Source of the DNA: Bradyrhizobium sp. Ash2021
GTDB lineage: Bacteria > Pseudomonadota > Alphaproteobacteria > Rhizobiales > Xanthobacteraceae
NCBI RefSeq assembly: GCF_031202265.1
Contig: NZ_CP100604.1
Location: 8,042,501-8,106,500 of the forward strand
DNA: 64,000 nt
Direction of reading: 5' to 3'
In this document: piece after piece, positions 9,329-18,201 of the stretch
How positions within the stretch are numbered: position 1 is the first letter of the stretch
Layout of the letters: every line of letters begins with the position of its first letter
Made by a program: the position numbers and the translations under genes
Notes under the pieces: model-generated
The model's database searches: none
Seen by the model: the letters and a program-made list of their open reading frames with translations, nothing else
What the model was told of the DNA's origin: nothing

Positions 9329-9865
9329 ATGCGCAAACTTCTCTTTCAAAGTTTTTTCCAGGGACCGTTCACGGAGCCAGCACCCGCGCTGGACCCGACC
9401 GCCGTCGAGGAACTCGCGGCGGCGCTGCAGCGCGCCGCGCGGCGGCGCCTCGGCCGAAGCCTCTCGATCCGCGAAATCGACGCTGGATCATGCAACGGGT
9501 GCGAGCTGGAGATCCACGCGCTGAACAATGCCTATTACGACGTCGAACGTTTCGGCATCCGGTTCGTCGCCTCGCCCCGCCACGCCGACGTTCTCATGGT
9601 CACCGGGCCCGTGACCAAAAACATGCGCGATGCGCTGGAGCGAACCTATCATGCGACCCCGGATCCGAAATGGGTCGTTGCGGTGGGAGATTGCGCGCGG
9701 GATGGCGGGTGTTTTGCCGGCAGCTACGCGGTGGTCGGAGGGGTCTCGCAGGTCGTTCCCGTCGATCTTCATATTCCCGGCTGTCCGCCGCCGCCGGTTA
9801 CGATTTTGCAGGGACTGCTCGCCCTGCTCGATCGAACGGCCAAAGACGCCACATCCATTGCTTGA
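9329..9865 (+). CDS. hyfI: HyfI-like small subunit (NuoB family) with intact 4Fe-4S ligands
   Basis: A 178-residue NuoB/HyfI-family protein that should carry the proximal [4Fe-4S] cluster next to the large subunit. Cluster cysteines are all visible: SCNGCEL near residue 54, GDCARDGGC near 121, and PGCPPPP near 152. The start has a strong site (AGGAGAAGG) 5 bases upstream and lies 9 bases after hyfG. The N-terminal 50 residues are alanine- and arginine-rich. No ferredoxin-like HyfH or HyfA gene follows, so the electron donor or acceptor of the complex is not encoded in this operon. Confidence 0.9.
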   Translation: MRKLLFQSFFQGPFTEPAPALDPTAVEELAAALQRAARRRLGRSLSIREIDAGSCNGCELEIHALNNAYYDVERFGIRFVASPRHADVLMVTGPVTKNMRDALERTYHATPDPKWVVAVGDCARDGGCFAGSYAVVGGVSQVVPVDLHIPGCPPPPVTILQGLLALLDRTAKDATSIA

Positions 9866-9873
9866 GAGCAACG

Positions 9874-10194
9874 TCAGCGGGTCCGTTCCAATGTCCGCGG
9901 CAGCGAAGGTTTGGACTGCTTGATGTTCTTGATCTTTGGCTTCGTCACGTGTTCCCTGAGACGAACGCCGCGACCACCTGTCGAACTCGTCATCCCCGGA
10001 TTGATCAATTCGATCCCTGCATTCTCCAGTGCCGAAACCAGCTTCATCAGGGAATCGACGTTGCCGCGGATCACGCCGTCGCTCGCTTCCATGCGCTGGA
10101 TGGTAGGGACCGAAAGATCTGCAAGGTCGGCGGTTTGCCGCTGATCAATGTTCAGGAGCGCACGGGCCGCCCTGAGCTGGTTGGCCGTAATCAT
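9874..10194 (-). CDS. XRE-type helix-turn-helix regulator, paralogue of the one at 2373
   Basis: A 106-residue protein starting MITANQLRAARALL. An HTH at about residues 5-55 is followed by VIRGNVDSLMKLVSAL, AGIELINPG and GRGVRLREHV. It aligns end to end with the regulator at 2373-2711 (shared blocks ITA.QLRAAR.LL..DQR, MEAS, RGNVDSL.KL, GRGVRL) and differs mainly in its lysine-rich tail. It is transcribed toward the hyf-like operon; its stop lies only 8 bases from the end of hyfI. The role is probably autoregulation or control of the operon, which is inference. The 200 bases upstream hold no gene and are locally AT-rich. Confidence 0.85.
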   Translation of the reverse strand: MITANQLRAARALLNIDQRQTADLADLSVPTIQRMEASDGVIRGNVDSLMKLVSALENAGIELINPGMTSSTGGRGVRLREHVTKPKIKNIKQSKPSLPRTLERTR

Positions 10195-10401
10195 GAAAAG
10201 GCGGTCTCCGCTGAGATTGGCATCGAATATATCTACACCATACGAATTGGTGCTTCAAGCATCAAATCAGATGCAAAATATATCATCGGGGGTTCGGCCC
10301 CTTGGAACAGCCCCGAGCTGTCCGAGGCTTGTCGCGAACCCCGCACCAGATGCGGAAACATTATGCGCCCTTCCTGAAAGTGTTGGCGTACTACACGTCA
10401 C

Positions 10402-11202
10402 ATGATAATAGATGTTCTGTGCATCTATTCTGATGCTCAACTCTTTACGTGGTTATCCGCCGTGAAATTGCTGGGACGCTATCAAGGCAGGAACGGCTGG
10501 ATCGATATCGTCGAGTGCTCCTGGGACGGCACGCGCGTGTATTTCGAGGAAGGCGTGCGGCAAAGCCAGGCAACGCCCGACGGCGAAAGCGTGTTCACCT
10601 ACGTCAAGCTGATGGACGAACTTCTGTTGCGCTCCCGACACATCCTCGTGCTGGGCTGCGGCGGCGGAACGCTTGCGACCAGGCTGTCGCGCCTTGGCAA
10701 GCGGCTGACCATCGTCGACAACAACCCGATCAGCTTCATCCTCGCACAACGATATTTCGAGCTGCCGGACGAATTGCCCTGCATCGTCTCGGACTTCCGG
10801 AAATTCGTGTTCGACGACCGCGCCTACTATGACGGCATTGCTATCGACGTCGGCGGCCCCGGATTTCGCTTCATGGAAGAGTTCGATACCGAGACCTGCG
10901 ACGCGATCCGTTCCCGCCTCGCACCGGGCGGGCGGATCGTGATGAACGTCACGGTCGCAAACGACATTGATCCGACGCCTGACCGGATCGCCGCGCGGCT
11001 TGCCGGTGAGGAATTGCAGACATGGATCGTCGATGAGCAAGGCATCGAGGACCGTAACGCCGTCATCGCCTGCATTCCCGGGAAGACACTCGGTTCGCGT
11101 CCCGCGCTCGATCGCGTCATGCGCCAAAGCCACGAACGGTGGGCGATCCGCCGGGGAAGATCGCGCAGCCGCGGTCCCTTAAGCGAAGCTCAATCGCGCT
11201 AG
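10402..11202 (+). CDS. spermidine-synthase-like methyltransferase-fold protein
   Basis: Up to 266 residues. The core is a Rossmann-fold nucleotide-binding domain of spermidine synthase type: ILVLGCGGGTLATRLSRLG near residue 80 (glycine-rich loop) and TIVDNNPISFILAQRYF (acidic residue after strand 2). Then come CIVSDFRKFVFDD, YDGIAIDVGG and RLAPGGRIVMN. A short beta-rich N-terminal domain precedes it, as in aminopropyltransferases, but this is shorter than SpeE and the polyamine-binding residues are not clear. The first 20 residues look atypical; GTG at 10462 may be the true start. The C-terminus overlaps the convergent UPF0182 gene by 4 bases. Confidence 0.7.
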   Translation: MIIDVLCIYSDAQLFTWLSAVKLLGRYQGRNGWIDIVECSWDGTRVYFEEGVRQSQATPDGESVFTYVKLMDELLLRSRHILVLGCGGGTLATRLSRLGKRLTIVDNNPISFILAQRYFELPDELPCIVSDFRKFVFDDRAYYDGIAIDVGGPGFRFMEEFDTETCDAIRSRLAPGGRIVMNVTVANDIDPTPDRIAARLAGEELQTWIVDEQGIEDRNAVIACIPGKTLGSRPALDRVMRQSHERWAIRRGRSRSRGPLSEAQSR

Positions 11203-13985
11203 TGGCCCGTGGATTGACGGTTCATCTCCTCCAAGGGCTTGCGCATTGCATCGAACTGCGCGCCGAAGCCTTTCCAATCTCCGGACTTCAATCGCTCCAC
11301 CGCTTGATTGTAGCGATCAAGCACCTCCCGCGCTTGACTTGCCTCTGCGCCTGTCACGGGCATCCCCTCCGTGGTGTTTGAAACTGCCGGCGCAGCGCCG
11401 GGTTCCACGAACAGCGCTGACAAGGCCTCGGCGAGGGTCTCCCTCATCACCACATGTTCACCGTCGGCTGCGATCACGCGTTTCAGCTCCGGCAGGTGTC
11501 CCTGCTCCGCGCGCATATAGAGCGGCGTCACATAAAGGATCGAGTTCTCGATCGGGATCACGAGCAAGTTCGCGCCGCGGATCACCCGCGAGCCCATCTG
11601 ATTCCACAGCGTGAGTTGTTGCGATATCTCGGTATTCTGATTGATCCGCGCCTCGATCTGGAACGGCCCGTAGACGAGCCTCTCCTTGGGGAACTCGTAG
11701 ACAATCAGCTTGCCGTAGTCGGGCGCGTCACAACGCGCAGCGAGCCACGCGATCATATTGTCGCGGCGGCTCGGCACCATGGGGAGCATGAGGAAGAACT
11801 CGGCCTGCGGTTCGCCGGGCAGCCGCATGATGATGTAATATGGGGCCATCGTTGCGATGCCGTCGCCGCCCGGCTGGCGCGGGAATTGCCAGAGATCCTC
11901 ACGGTTATAGAAAACGTCGGCGTCCTCCATGTGGTAGCTCTGATAGAGCCGCGCCTGAATCAGGAACAGGTCCTCCGGATAGCGAATGTGCTTCTGCAGC
12001 TCGGCCGGCATGGCCGAAAACGGCTTGAACAAGTTCGGAAAGATGCGCTGGTAGGTGCCGGCGACGGGGTCGCCGGTGTCCATCAGATAAAAGTCAACGG
12101 TTCCGTTATAGGCATCGACGATCACCTTCACTGAATTGCGAATGTAGTTGAGATCCATGTCTTGCGCCGGCTGCGCAGAAGGGAAATAGGAACTCACCGT
12201 ATAGGCGTCCTGCATCCAGAACATCCGCCCGTTGCCGATGACCAGATAAGGATCGTGATCGAGCATGAGGAACGGCGCGATCATTCGTACCCGCTCCTCG
12301 ATATTACGGCGGATCATGATCCGGCTGTCGGTGGTGATATAGCTTGAGAGAATCAGGTTTGGATCGTTGAAGTAAAAGGCAAACAGGCCTCTCCACACCA
12401 TCGCCCCTATCGGAATGCCACCCGTACCGTCATAAGCCGCGTAGGCATTGTCTTTCCCCTTCGGATAGTCGAACTCAGGTGTGCTTCCCTTGACGATGAC
12501 GTAGCTGTCGGGCTCTTCGCCGAAGTAGATGCGCGGTTCATGGATCTGGGGGCCTCCGTCCGCCACCGGAGGAATGTCGCGCAGATAGAAGAATGGCAGC
12601 CCTTCAGTGCTCTTGCGAGTAACCGGGCTCATCACCGCCCCGTTGCCGTGCGTAAACAGCACGTGGCGGTTGACCCAGGTCTGGGCATTCGGCGGCAGCA
12701 AGGAGGGCCGCAATTCGCGAGCCGAGAGCATTACGCTCTGGTAGGAGCCGTCGAGCCAGTAGCGATCAACGTCAAGATCATGGAATTTGTAGTAGGTGCG
12801 GATCTCCTGCAGCTGCGCGTAGGTATTCGACAGGGGCAGCCAGTCCCACAGCCTGATATTCTCGATTGTCGCCTTGTTGGCGTCGAGCATCTTGGAAGTA
12901 AGCTTCTGTTCGGCAGCAAACGGCTTGGCCGCGATCCGATCGAGATTGTATGCCTGCCGGGTCGCGGCGATGTTGCGTTCGATGTAGGGCTTCTCCAGCT
13001 GCAACTCGCTTGGTTTGACAAACACCCGCCGGAACAACGCGGGAGCTACGCCGGTCAGCACGAACGAGCCGATCACGACGAGCATGAACGCAGCGGCAGG
13101 AAGCCGGTAGGTCCTCATCCCAAGGTTTGCCAACGCAGTCAGCGCCGCAATGACCGACAGCCCGATCATTAGCCACAGGCCCGGCAGCCCGACATGGATA
13201 TCGGTGTAGCTTGCGCCGACGACAACGCCGTTGTCGCCATAGAGCAGCAGATAACGGTCAAGACCGTAGGACCAGGCTTTCACGAGGAAAAGGAGGCCGA
13301 GTAATGCCGAGCCGTGCGCAACTACCGTCGGCGACACCGATTGGCGATGAATGTCATATTCAATGTCGCCATGCACCCAGTAGATCGTTGCGGCAAACAG
13401 CGCGCTCAGAACGAGTGTGAGCAGCATCCAGTTCTTGATGAGGATATAGGCCGGCAGTACGAAGAGATAGAAACTGATGTCGTTGTTGAAGAGCGGGTCG
13501 TCTGCACCGTAGGGGACGTGATAGAAGAACCGCAGGATGACGCCCCAATTACCGACTTCTGCCGCGGCAACCAGCAGAGCGAGCAAACCTGCGCCGCCCG
13601 CGATAATCCAGGACCATGGCAGCCGATCGCGCATGACCGAGAACAGGTCGGGCGGCGGCACATTGCCCGCAAGACTGGACACGAAGGCGGCAACGGAATG
13701 CGTCGGCCGCCGTCGGGCAAAACGCCCCGCAAGCCATCCGTTCAACCAAAGGACGACAGCAGTTCCGATCCAGACCGCAAAAAGGACGACGACTTTAGCG
13801 CCGATTGTTGTCCAGAAAACCTGCAGATAACCGATCGACGAAAACCACAACCAGTCAACCAGGAAGTCGCTCGCGAGCCCAAGCAGGATCAGGCAAATCC
13901 CACCGACAATGGCCGCAATGATGACCCCGACCAAGGCGCTATGTCTTGGTACCTTCCGTTCGGGTCCGGTAATCCCGATCGTCAT
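11199..13985 (-). CDS. UPF0182 family large membrane protein
   Basis: A 928-residue protein. The first 330 residues contain about seven transmembrane helices with long loops, and the remainder is a large, probably extracytoplasmic domain. Visible landmarks are FLVDWLWFSSIGY near residue 45, PSELQLEKPYIERNI near residue 330, IRLWDW, TRKSTEGLPFFYLRDIPP, a large central region with YLVIGNGRMFWMQDAYT, and a charged, predicted helical C-terminus. Length and order fit the conserved but uncharacterised UPF0182/COG1615 family. The start (ATG 13985) is the first in frame. No biochemical role is known to me. Confidence 0.9.
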   Translation of the reverse strand: MTIGITGPERKVPRHSALVGVIIAAIVGGICLILLGLASDFLVDWLWFSSIGYLQVFWTTIGAKVVVLFAVWIGTAVVLWLNGWLAGRFARRRPTHSVAAFVSSLAGNVPPPDLFSVMRDRLPWSWIIAGGAGLLALLVAAAEVGNWGVILRFFYHVPYGADDPLFNNDISFYLFVLPAYILIKNWMLLTLVLSALFAATIYWVHGDIEYDIHRQSVSPTVVAHGSALLGLLFLVKAWSYGLDRYLLLYGDNGVVVGASYTDIHVGLPGLWLMIGLSVIAALTALANLGMRTYRLPAAAFMLVVIGSFVLTGVAPALFRRVFVKPSELQLEKPYIERNIAATRQAYNLDRIAAKPFAAEQKLTSKMLDANKATIENIRLWDWLPLSNTYAQLQEIRTYYKFHDLDVDRYWLDGSYQSVMLSARELRPSLLPPNAQTWVNRHVLFTHGNGAVMSPVTRKSTEGLPFFYLRDIPPVADGGPQIHEPRIYFGEEPDSYVIVKGSTPEFDYPKGKDNAYAAYDGTGGIPIGAMVWRGLFAFYFNDPNLILSSYITTDSRIMIRRNIEERVRMIAPFLMLDHDPYLVIGNGRMFWMQDAYTVSSYFPSAQPAQDMDLNYIRNSVKVIVDAYNGTVDFYLMDTGDPVAGTYQRIFPNLFKPFSAMPAELQKHIRYPEDLFLIQARLYQSYHMEDADVFYNREDLWQFPRQPGGDGIATMAPYYIIMRLPGEPQAEFFLMLPMVPSRRDNMIAWLAARCDAPDYGKLIVYEFPKERLVYGPFQIEARINQNTEISQQLTLWNQMGSRVIRGANLLVIPIENSILYVTPLYMRAEQGHLPELKRVIAADGEHVVMRETLAEALSALFVEPGAAPAVSNTTEGMPVTGAEASQAREVLDRYNQAVERLKSGDWKGFGAQFDAMRKPLEEMNRQSTGH

Positions 13986-14718
13986 GGCTTGAGCATAGCC
14001 GAAATGAGGGACGCCTGCCGCCTGAATCGTTGATCGGGATTGTGCGTCAGGGCGGTGGACGCGGGTGCACGAAACTCCCTCGCCCGGAACTGAGGAACGA
14101 AGCTGATCTGAACGCCTGGGGTCAGGGCCGGACCAGCCGATCGCTTCCGCCCTGGTCAGCCTGGCCCCGCGTCAAGGAAGCCGTCCAGCAAGAGCATGAC
14201 GCTTCCCCGCATGCCGCCCACGGAACTGGCGTCCGTGTTCGCAGTTTTGTCCGGAGTGGCGGTAAAGTGGCGCGCCATTCAGAATAAAACTGCGAACTCA
14301 TATGTTATTGAGATTGCAGTATAATGCTGTTAGGCGCCCCGCGGATATTGAGACGCAGGTCCTGCCAATGCGTATCGCACCGCGCCTTTGCCGGCATCAC
14401 TGCGGGTGACGTCGGATAACTCCCCTTCGAAGGTGCGCGATCCCAAAATATTGAAAACAACCCCATGCAAAGTAACAGGCGGCCGGCATGGATGCTTCGA
14501 AAGCACGTTGACACGTCGGGCAAATCACGGGCATTCCTTCATCATCCCGCAATCTTGTAAGCGCCCGTCGCTCCGCCAATGGCGGGCTGTTTCGGTTGGA
14601 TTGCGGCTCAAAAATGCTCACCCACAATTGAAATTGCACCGGCTCGCCGCGGCGAACGATCGCCTGCGCGTGGCCCAACGGCGCGCTTGCCGGCGCGTGC
14701 CAAAGAATATGGAGGAAT
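13986..14718. other. gene-poor interval with decayed sequence
   Basis: Neither strand shows a convincing gene. The region contains a 12-base inverted repeat (14237-14297) and scraps that resemble the area upstream of the 2373 regulator: the stretch around 14370-14400 shares a short similarity (CCTTTGCCGGCATCACTGCGGG-like) with 2145-2180. This suggests two copies of the same decayed locus. It marks the left edge of the AT-richer accessory region ending at tRNA-Glu. Confidence 0.4.
14237..14297. repeat. 12-bp perfect inverted repeat, 37-bp spacer
   Basis: GTTCGCAGTTTT at 14237-14248 is matched by AAAACTGCGAAC at 14286-14297. The arms are perfect and the spacer contains GGCGCGCC. There is no T-run, so it is not a simple terminator. 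It may be the end of a lost mobile element or an operator. Confidence 0.4.
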
Positions 14719-15063
14719 ATGGACATGAACATCGCTCCCAACCTCACTATGCCAACGGCGATCGCTTCAACCGACCAGGCCAAAGCTGCCGCAGCCCCGC
14801 GGATAACGCTTCTGTCGCACGGCTTCTCGATCGACCATCCTGATCCGGAGCTCGGCGAACAGCTCATGGCTGACGCACTGGGGGTCGCCGACCGCGATGC
14901 GATGCATGGCATCCTCCGACAGCTGGTAAAGGCCAGCGTGAGCGGCGGGAATTCCGACGAGGTCAATCTCGCTTTCATGATTTCGATGGTGAAGAGCATC
15001 AAGCCGAGGGACTCCGTCGAGGCCATGCTGGTGGCGCAGATGGTTTCGGTTCACCTTCCTTGA
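14719..15063 (+). CDS. conserved-looking hypothetical protein
   Basis: A 114-residue soluble, mostly helical protein. The first 35 residues are Ala/Pro-rich, followed by SHGFSIDHPDPELGEQLMADALG, then helices ending MLVAQMVSVHLP. GGAGGA lies directly upstream of the ATG at 14719, with a second ATG at 14725, so either start is possible. Similar short proteins ending in AMLVAQM..VH-like helices occur, as far as I recall, near mobile elements in rhizobia, but I cannot name a family. It is the first credible gene of the accessory region, and no function is assigned. Confidence 0.6.
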   Translation: MDMNIAPNLTMPTAIASTDQAKAAAAPRITLLSHGFSIDHPDPELGEQLMADALGVADRDAMHGILRQLVKASVSGGNSDEVNLAFMISMVKSIKPRDSVEAMLVAQMVSVHLP

Positions 15064-15080
15064 ATGAAACCTTGTCAGGA

Positions 15081-15236
15081 ATGGTGAAACGTCTCACCAG
15101 CAATCCTGCGAAAATGTGCACAGAGGCATTCGGTCTCTATGGACCAGATGGTTCTGAGTATAAGGATTGGCTGAAAAAATCACCGTCTGGCCGGATTGAG
15201 TTTGGTCCCAATCTCTGTGCGCTGGATCGGGAGTGA
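15081..15236 (+). CDS. possible 51-aa small protein
   Basis: A short frame starting MVKRLTSNPAKMCTEAFGLY and continuing through GPDGSEYKDWLKKSP to CALDRE. It has balanced composition, two cysteines and plausible protein-like content. It begins 18 bases after the preceding gene in the same direction, with AGGA only 3-4 bases before the ATG. No family is recognised. The codon composition is less GC-rich than the flanks, consistent with the accessory region. It could equally be the truncated start of a longer lost gene. Confidence 0.35.
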   Translation: MVKRLTSNPAKMCTEAFGLYGPDGSEYKDWLKKSPSGRIEFGPNLCALDRE

Positions 15237-15654
15237 CACCTTTCGTGTGACCTCGGCTCACCGAGATCATCAATCGTTTTAGCATCATCACCCGGACTAT
15301 CATCATCCGGTGTAATAGCTGCCTCGGCACGACGTCCGCGCCGAGGCTGTTTCTTGGCGCATATCTGGCCACACGCAAAAAGCCGCCAAGGTCTCCCTCG
15401 ACGACTCGTGCCGTTGCGTTTGCGTAGAGGTACTGTGTCGAGCGGTGCTCGAACGCAGCCCGTGCTCGCTCTTATTTGGACGCACGCGACCTTCAATGAG
15501 GCCGGTGGGTGCGTTGCCAGGGTGTCGGGCCAACGATCCCCGATCCTTATGAAATGTGACTGGCGGCGATGCGCTTCAAGCCAGCACTACTGTCCCATTC
15601 GATGAAATGGCACAGCGGGGTTTCAATTGAGCGCCCTTCGACCATCATCAGCGA
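15237..15654. other. no credible gene; decayed accessory DNA
   Basis: Open frames exist on the minus strand (to 15533) but show skewed, Arg/Ser-rich composition and no motif. Short direct and inverted runs such as ATCATCA repeats near 15265-15310 are present. I see nothing more specific. Confidence 0.35.
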
Positions 15655-16137
15655 TCAAGATTCGCGGCCCTCATATATTGGTTTCCATCTGGCGTGCAGA
15701 AAGGTCTCAAGCATAGAGAGAATTCGCCTCTCAAAGGAGTCCGGAAGCAAGATATTAATGCGGTCAGTGTGCTCCTTGATCCAAGTACCTACGAAGTTGG
15801 TGTGCAGCGGCGCAATGCCAATTTTGCTCGGATACGTCAAAATAGATTTGGCAAGATTGCTGCCGGCGCTATTTGGATTGTAATGCTGTGATCGATATCG
15901 GGCGTCGCTGTTTGGTCCCGCGATGCCAACCTTCAATGCTTGTCCGTTGAGAAAGAAACAATAAACCGCCATCTTTCCGGTCGGAAGCCCGCTGGGCTTG
16001 TGGGGCTTGTTGAGAACTTCGACCCTAATCTTGCTTGGGTCACACTCAGTTCCTGCTAGTGCGCCGACGTTTGCAAAATCCCTAAGTGCAGCGGTGGTCA
16101 TTTCTCCCAAAATTTTGGTCACGACGACATTTCCCAA
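15655..16137 (-). CDS. GIY-YIG-like nuclease-domain protein
   Basis: 160 residues. The N-terminal 50 contain a basic, partly disordered region. From about residue 58, KMAVYCFFLNGQALKVGIAG is followed by an Arg/His pair (DARYRSQHYN). A distal LETFLHARWKPIYEG completes the order seen in GIY-YIG folds: strand, G/K strand, Arg on helix 1, late Glu, then a P.YEG-like end. The canonical GIY and YIG triplets are degenerate, so the assignment is tentative. ATG 16137 is used; 16101 is an alternative. It lies in the element next to tRNA-Glu and could act in element mobility or defence. AT-richer than the core genes. Confidence 0.55.
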   Translation of the reverse strand: MGNVVVTKILGEMTTAALRDFANVGALAGTECDPSKIRVEVLNKPHKPSGLPTGKMAVYCFFLNGQALKVGIAGPNSDARYRSQHYNPNSAGSNLAKSILTYPSKIGIAPLHTNFVGTWIKEHTDRINILLPDSFERRILSMLETFLHARWKPIYEGRES

Positions 16138-16359
16138 GCTTGCAACACATCAACAATATCAGACATTTCCCAAAGCCGCTTGGTAACATTTCCCGCCATC
16201 GCGGGCGGGTTATGCGCTGCCCTTGGGCAGGAGCGAGATATTTTTGGCGGGTAGCATCGGTTTGCAATGACGGTCCGGAAATGCCTTACGGGTTGTCAAT
16301 CTTTAACGAACATGATGAGAAGCGAAGCGTCATGGGGCAATTACAAATGAAAAAGCTTT

Positions 16360-16466
16360 TCACGATTGGCCATCTTCGTCCAGCTCATCCTCGGGTACCT
16401 TAGTCGGATCAAAGGGGGGGCGCGGCGGGGCCCAGTGCTCCATGAGCGCCTCCGGTAAACCAAAGC
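16360..16466 (-). pseudogene. severed C-terminal tail of the ParB-like gene
   Basis: The minus strand from 16466 reads ...RFGLPEALMEHWAPPRPP then FDPTKVPEDELDEDGQS and a stop at 16360-16362. It has no start of its own. Joined to base 19017 of the ParB-like gene (codon C+GC = Arg), it forms an in-frame, proline/acid-rich C-terminus: ...ALEMLD-RFGLPEALMEHW.... It therefore looks like the displaced 3' end of that gene, left outside the left breakpoint of the 16467-19017 inversion. Confidence 0.75.
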
Positions 16467-17783
16467 GGCACGGCCTATCATAATCTTTGCATCGAAAGCG
16501 CCAAGGCGTTTCTGAAGGCCCTTGATGACATTGGGCTTCGTTATGCGGGTGCAGTTATTGAAACTCCGCGCCTACCTGATTCCAAGCCCTTAGCTGGGCA
16601 TGGCGAAGGCGGGACACTGCAAGAGGCGCTGGAAGGCTGGAAGAAGCACCGCGTTAGGCCCAAGGGCACCGTGAATGAGACGAGCCGTGCAGTGGACATG
16701 TTCATCCAGCTCCACGGAAACATGGCTGTGGCGGCAATCAAGAAGCGGCACGCGCTGGAATACCGTAAGGCCCTTCAAGAGGTCCCGCGCCACCGCACTG
16801 GCAGCCTGCTAGGGGCCACGTTGCCGGAGCAAGCCGCCTGGGGCCGCGAGCACCCAGAAGCGCCACGGATCACCGCAGCCACCATCAACAAGCAACTTGG
16901 CGGCGTGCAAGCCATCTGTGTATGGGCCAGCGATAATGGCTTGATCCCCGATGACGTGCAGTGGGCCGACCCCTTCAGCAGACTGAGATTGCCAACGGAA
17001 CGCTCTGAGCGAACGTCGTTTGAGGTTGCAGAATTACAATCCCTGTTCAACGCGCCGCTGTTCACCGAACACCGCTTTCCACTTGGTGCCCACGGAGCGG
17101 CCGGGTTTTGGCTGCCGGTGCTTGCGCTCTACGCCGGAGCGAGGCAGGCAGAGCTAGGCCACCTCACCGCTGACAACGTGAAGGTTGATGCCAAGACTGG
17201 TGTGGCTCTGCTCTACTTCGTGACCGAGAAAGCACGGGGCAAGCGGACTAAGACAGACGCCTCAGAGCGCGTTGTACCCGTCCACCAGGAAGTGATCCAC
17301 TTGGGTTTTCTGGACTACGTAGAGGCCCGCCGCAGTGCGGATGGTGTGGATGCTTGGCTATTCCCTTCCCTAGCACCAGACAATGGGAGCGCCGGTGTGC
17401 CCGCGTGGTCGAAATGGTTTGGTCGGTATCTGCGTGACGAAGGGGGCGTGACCGACAAAGCCAAGGTCTTTCATAGCTTCAGGCATACAGTGAAGGACGC
17501 GCTGCGTAGGGGCGGCGCTGACCATGAGATACGTGAGGACCTTATAGGCCACGCACAAGCGTCCACTGTTAGTGGCGGCTACGGTGCCAATGCCATGCTG
17601 TCCCGCTGGGGCGCTGCGGCGCTATCTGACGCCATCAATCGCATCACCTATCCCGGCCTTGACTTGTCGCGTGTCAAGCCACTGGGCGTACCACCGCGTA
17701 CACGCGACACCACCAAAGCAACCAAGAGACACCGGGCGCATAACGCCGGGACACCAGCGAAAGCATCACGCACACATGACTAA
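16467..17783 (+). pseudogene. tyrosine recombinase/integrase, C-terminal 438 residues (split gene)
   Basis: The frame is open from 16446. A GTG at 16671 could start a 370-residue product, but clear family sequence begins upstream (GTAYHNLCIESAKAFLKAL...). The core-binding domain (residues with GWKKHR, TINKQLGGVQAI) precedes the catalytic domain: Arg I in LYAGARQAELGHL, the HxxR box in FHSFRHTVKDAL, and GHAQASTVSGGYG supplying His and Tyr. All catalytic residues are present. The missing N-terminal 167 residues are encoded on the opposite strand at 19018-19518. A 370-residue product lacking the arm-binding domain is unlikely to integrate correctly. The stop overlaps the next gene. Confidence 0.85.
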
Positions 17784-18201
17784 CGCACACACGCCAGTTG
17801 GCTACAAGTCGCTATTGTCGGACGAGACTAGACAGGCAGCTAAAGCCTTGCGCTTGGCACTAGAGCCTTTCGTAGCACTCAATCCGACAATCCCAGCCAG
17901 CTACATTATTAGCTTTCTGGCGGTCGCTGAAAAGGAAGGGCGCGCGGTCTCCGAGTACGCCCACGAAGCCGGGATGTATAAAGCCGTCATGACACGCCAC
18001 CTGTTGGACTTAGGAGAACGCGACAGGCGCGGCGGCGAAGGCATGAACATCATTGAACAGCGGCGCGACAGACAAGACCTTCGAATTAATCGATCCTTTA
18101 TCAGTGAGAAGGGCGCGGCTTTGCTTTCGAAAGTTAGGCGCGCATGGGAAGTTAGTAACAGGAAGAACGCCAATCAGATTGAAGAGCCAACGGAGCAGTG
18201 A
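17776..18201 (+). CDS. winged-helix (MarR-like) DNA-binding protein of the element
   Basis: A 141-residue protein whose ATG overlaps the integrase stop by 8 bases, and whose own stop overlaps the parB-like start (TGATG at 18199-18203), so the three genes form one operon. About residues 35-110 fit a MarR-like winged helix: a helical stretch (IPASYIISFLAVAEKEG), an HTH (VSEYAHEAGMYKAVMTRHLLDLG), and a basic wing (QRRDRQDLRINRSFISEKGAALL). The C-terminal tail is polar. It is probably a transcriptional regulator or excision-control factor for the element. This is inference; it lies wholly inside the inverted segment and is intact. Confidence 0.7.
   Translation: MTNAHTPVGYKSLLSDETRQAAKALRLALEPFVALNPTIPASYIISFLAVAEKEGRAVSEYAHEAGMYKAVMTRHLLDLGERDRRGGEGMNIIEQRRDRQDLRINRSFISEKGAALLSKVRRAWEVSNRKNANQIEEPTEQ

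Noticed and set aside
15265..15315. ATCATC-rich tract considered as a CRISPR-like repeat
   Set aside because: Short, irregular, no spacers and no cas genes; simple sequence only. No CRISPR array was seen anywhere in the window.
14000..16400. Second attachment site of the tRNA-Glu element
   Set aside because: Scanned for the tRNA 3' end sequence (CTCCCTAGGGGAATCG) and found no match of useful length in the window.
16442..16483. Short frame MSASGKPKRHGLS at the left inversion junction
   Set aside because: It crosses the breakpoint and stops after 13 codons; explained by the joining of unrelated sequences.
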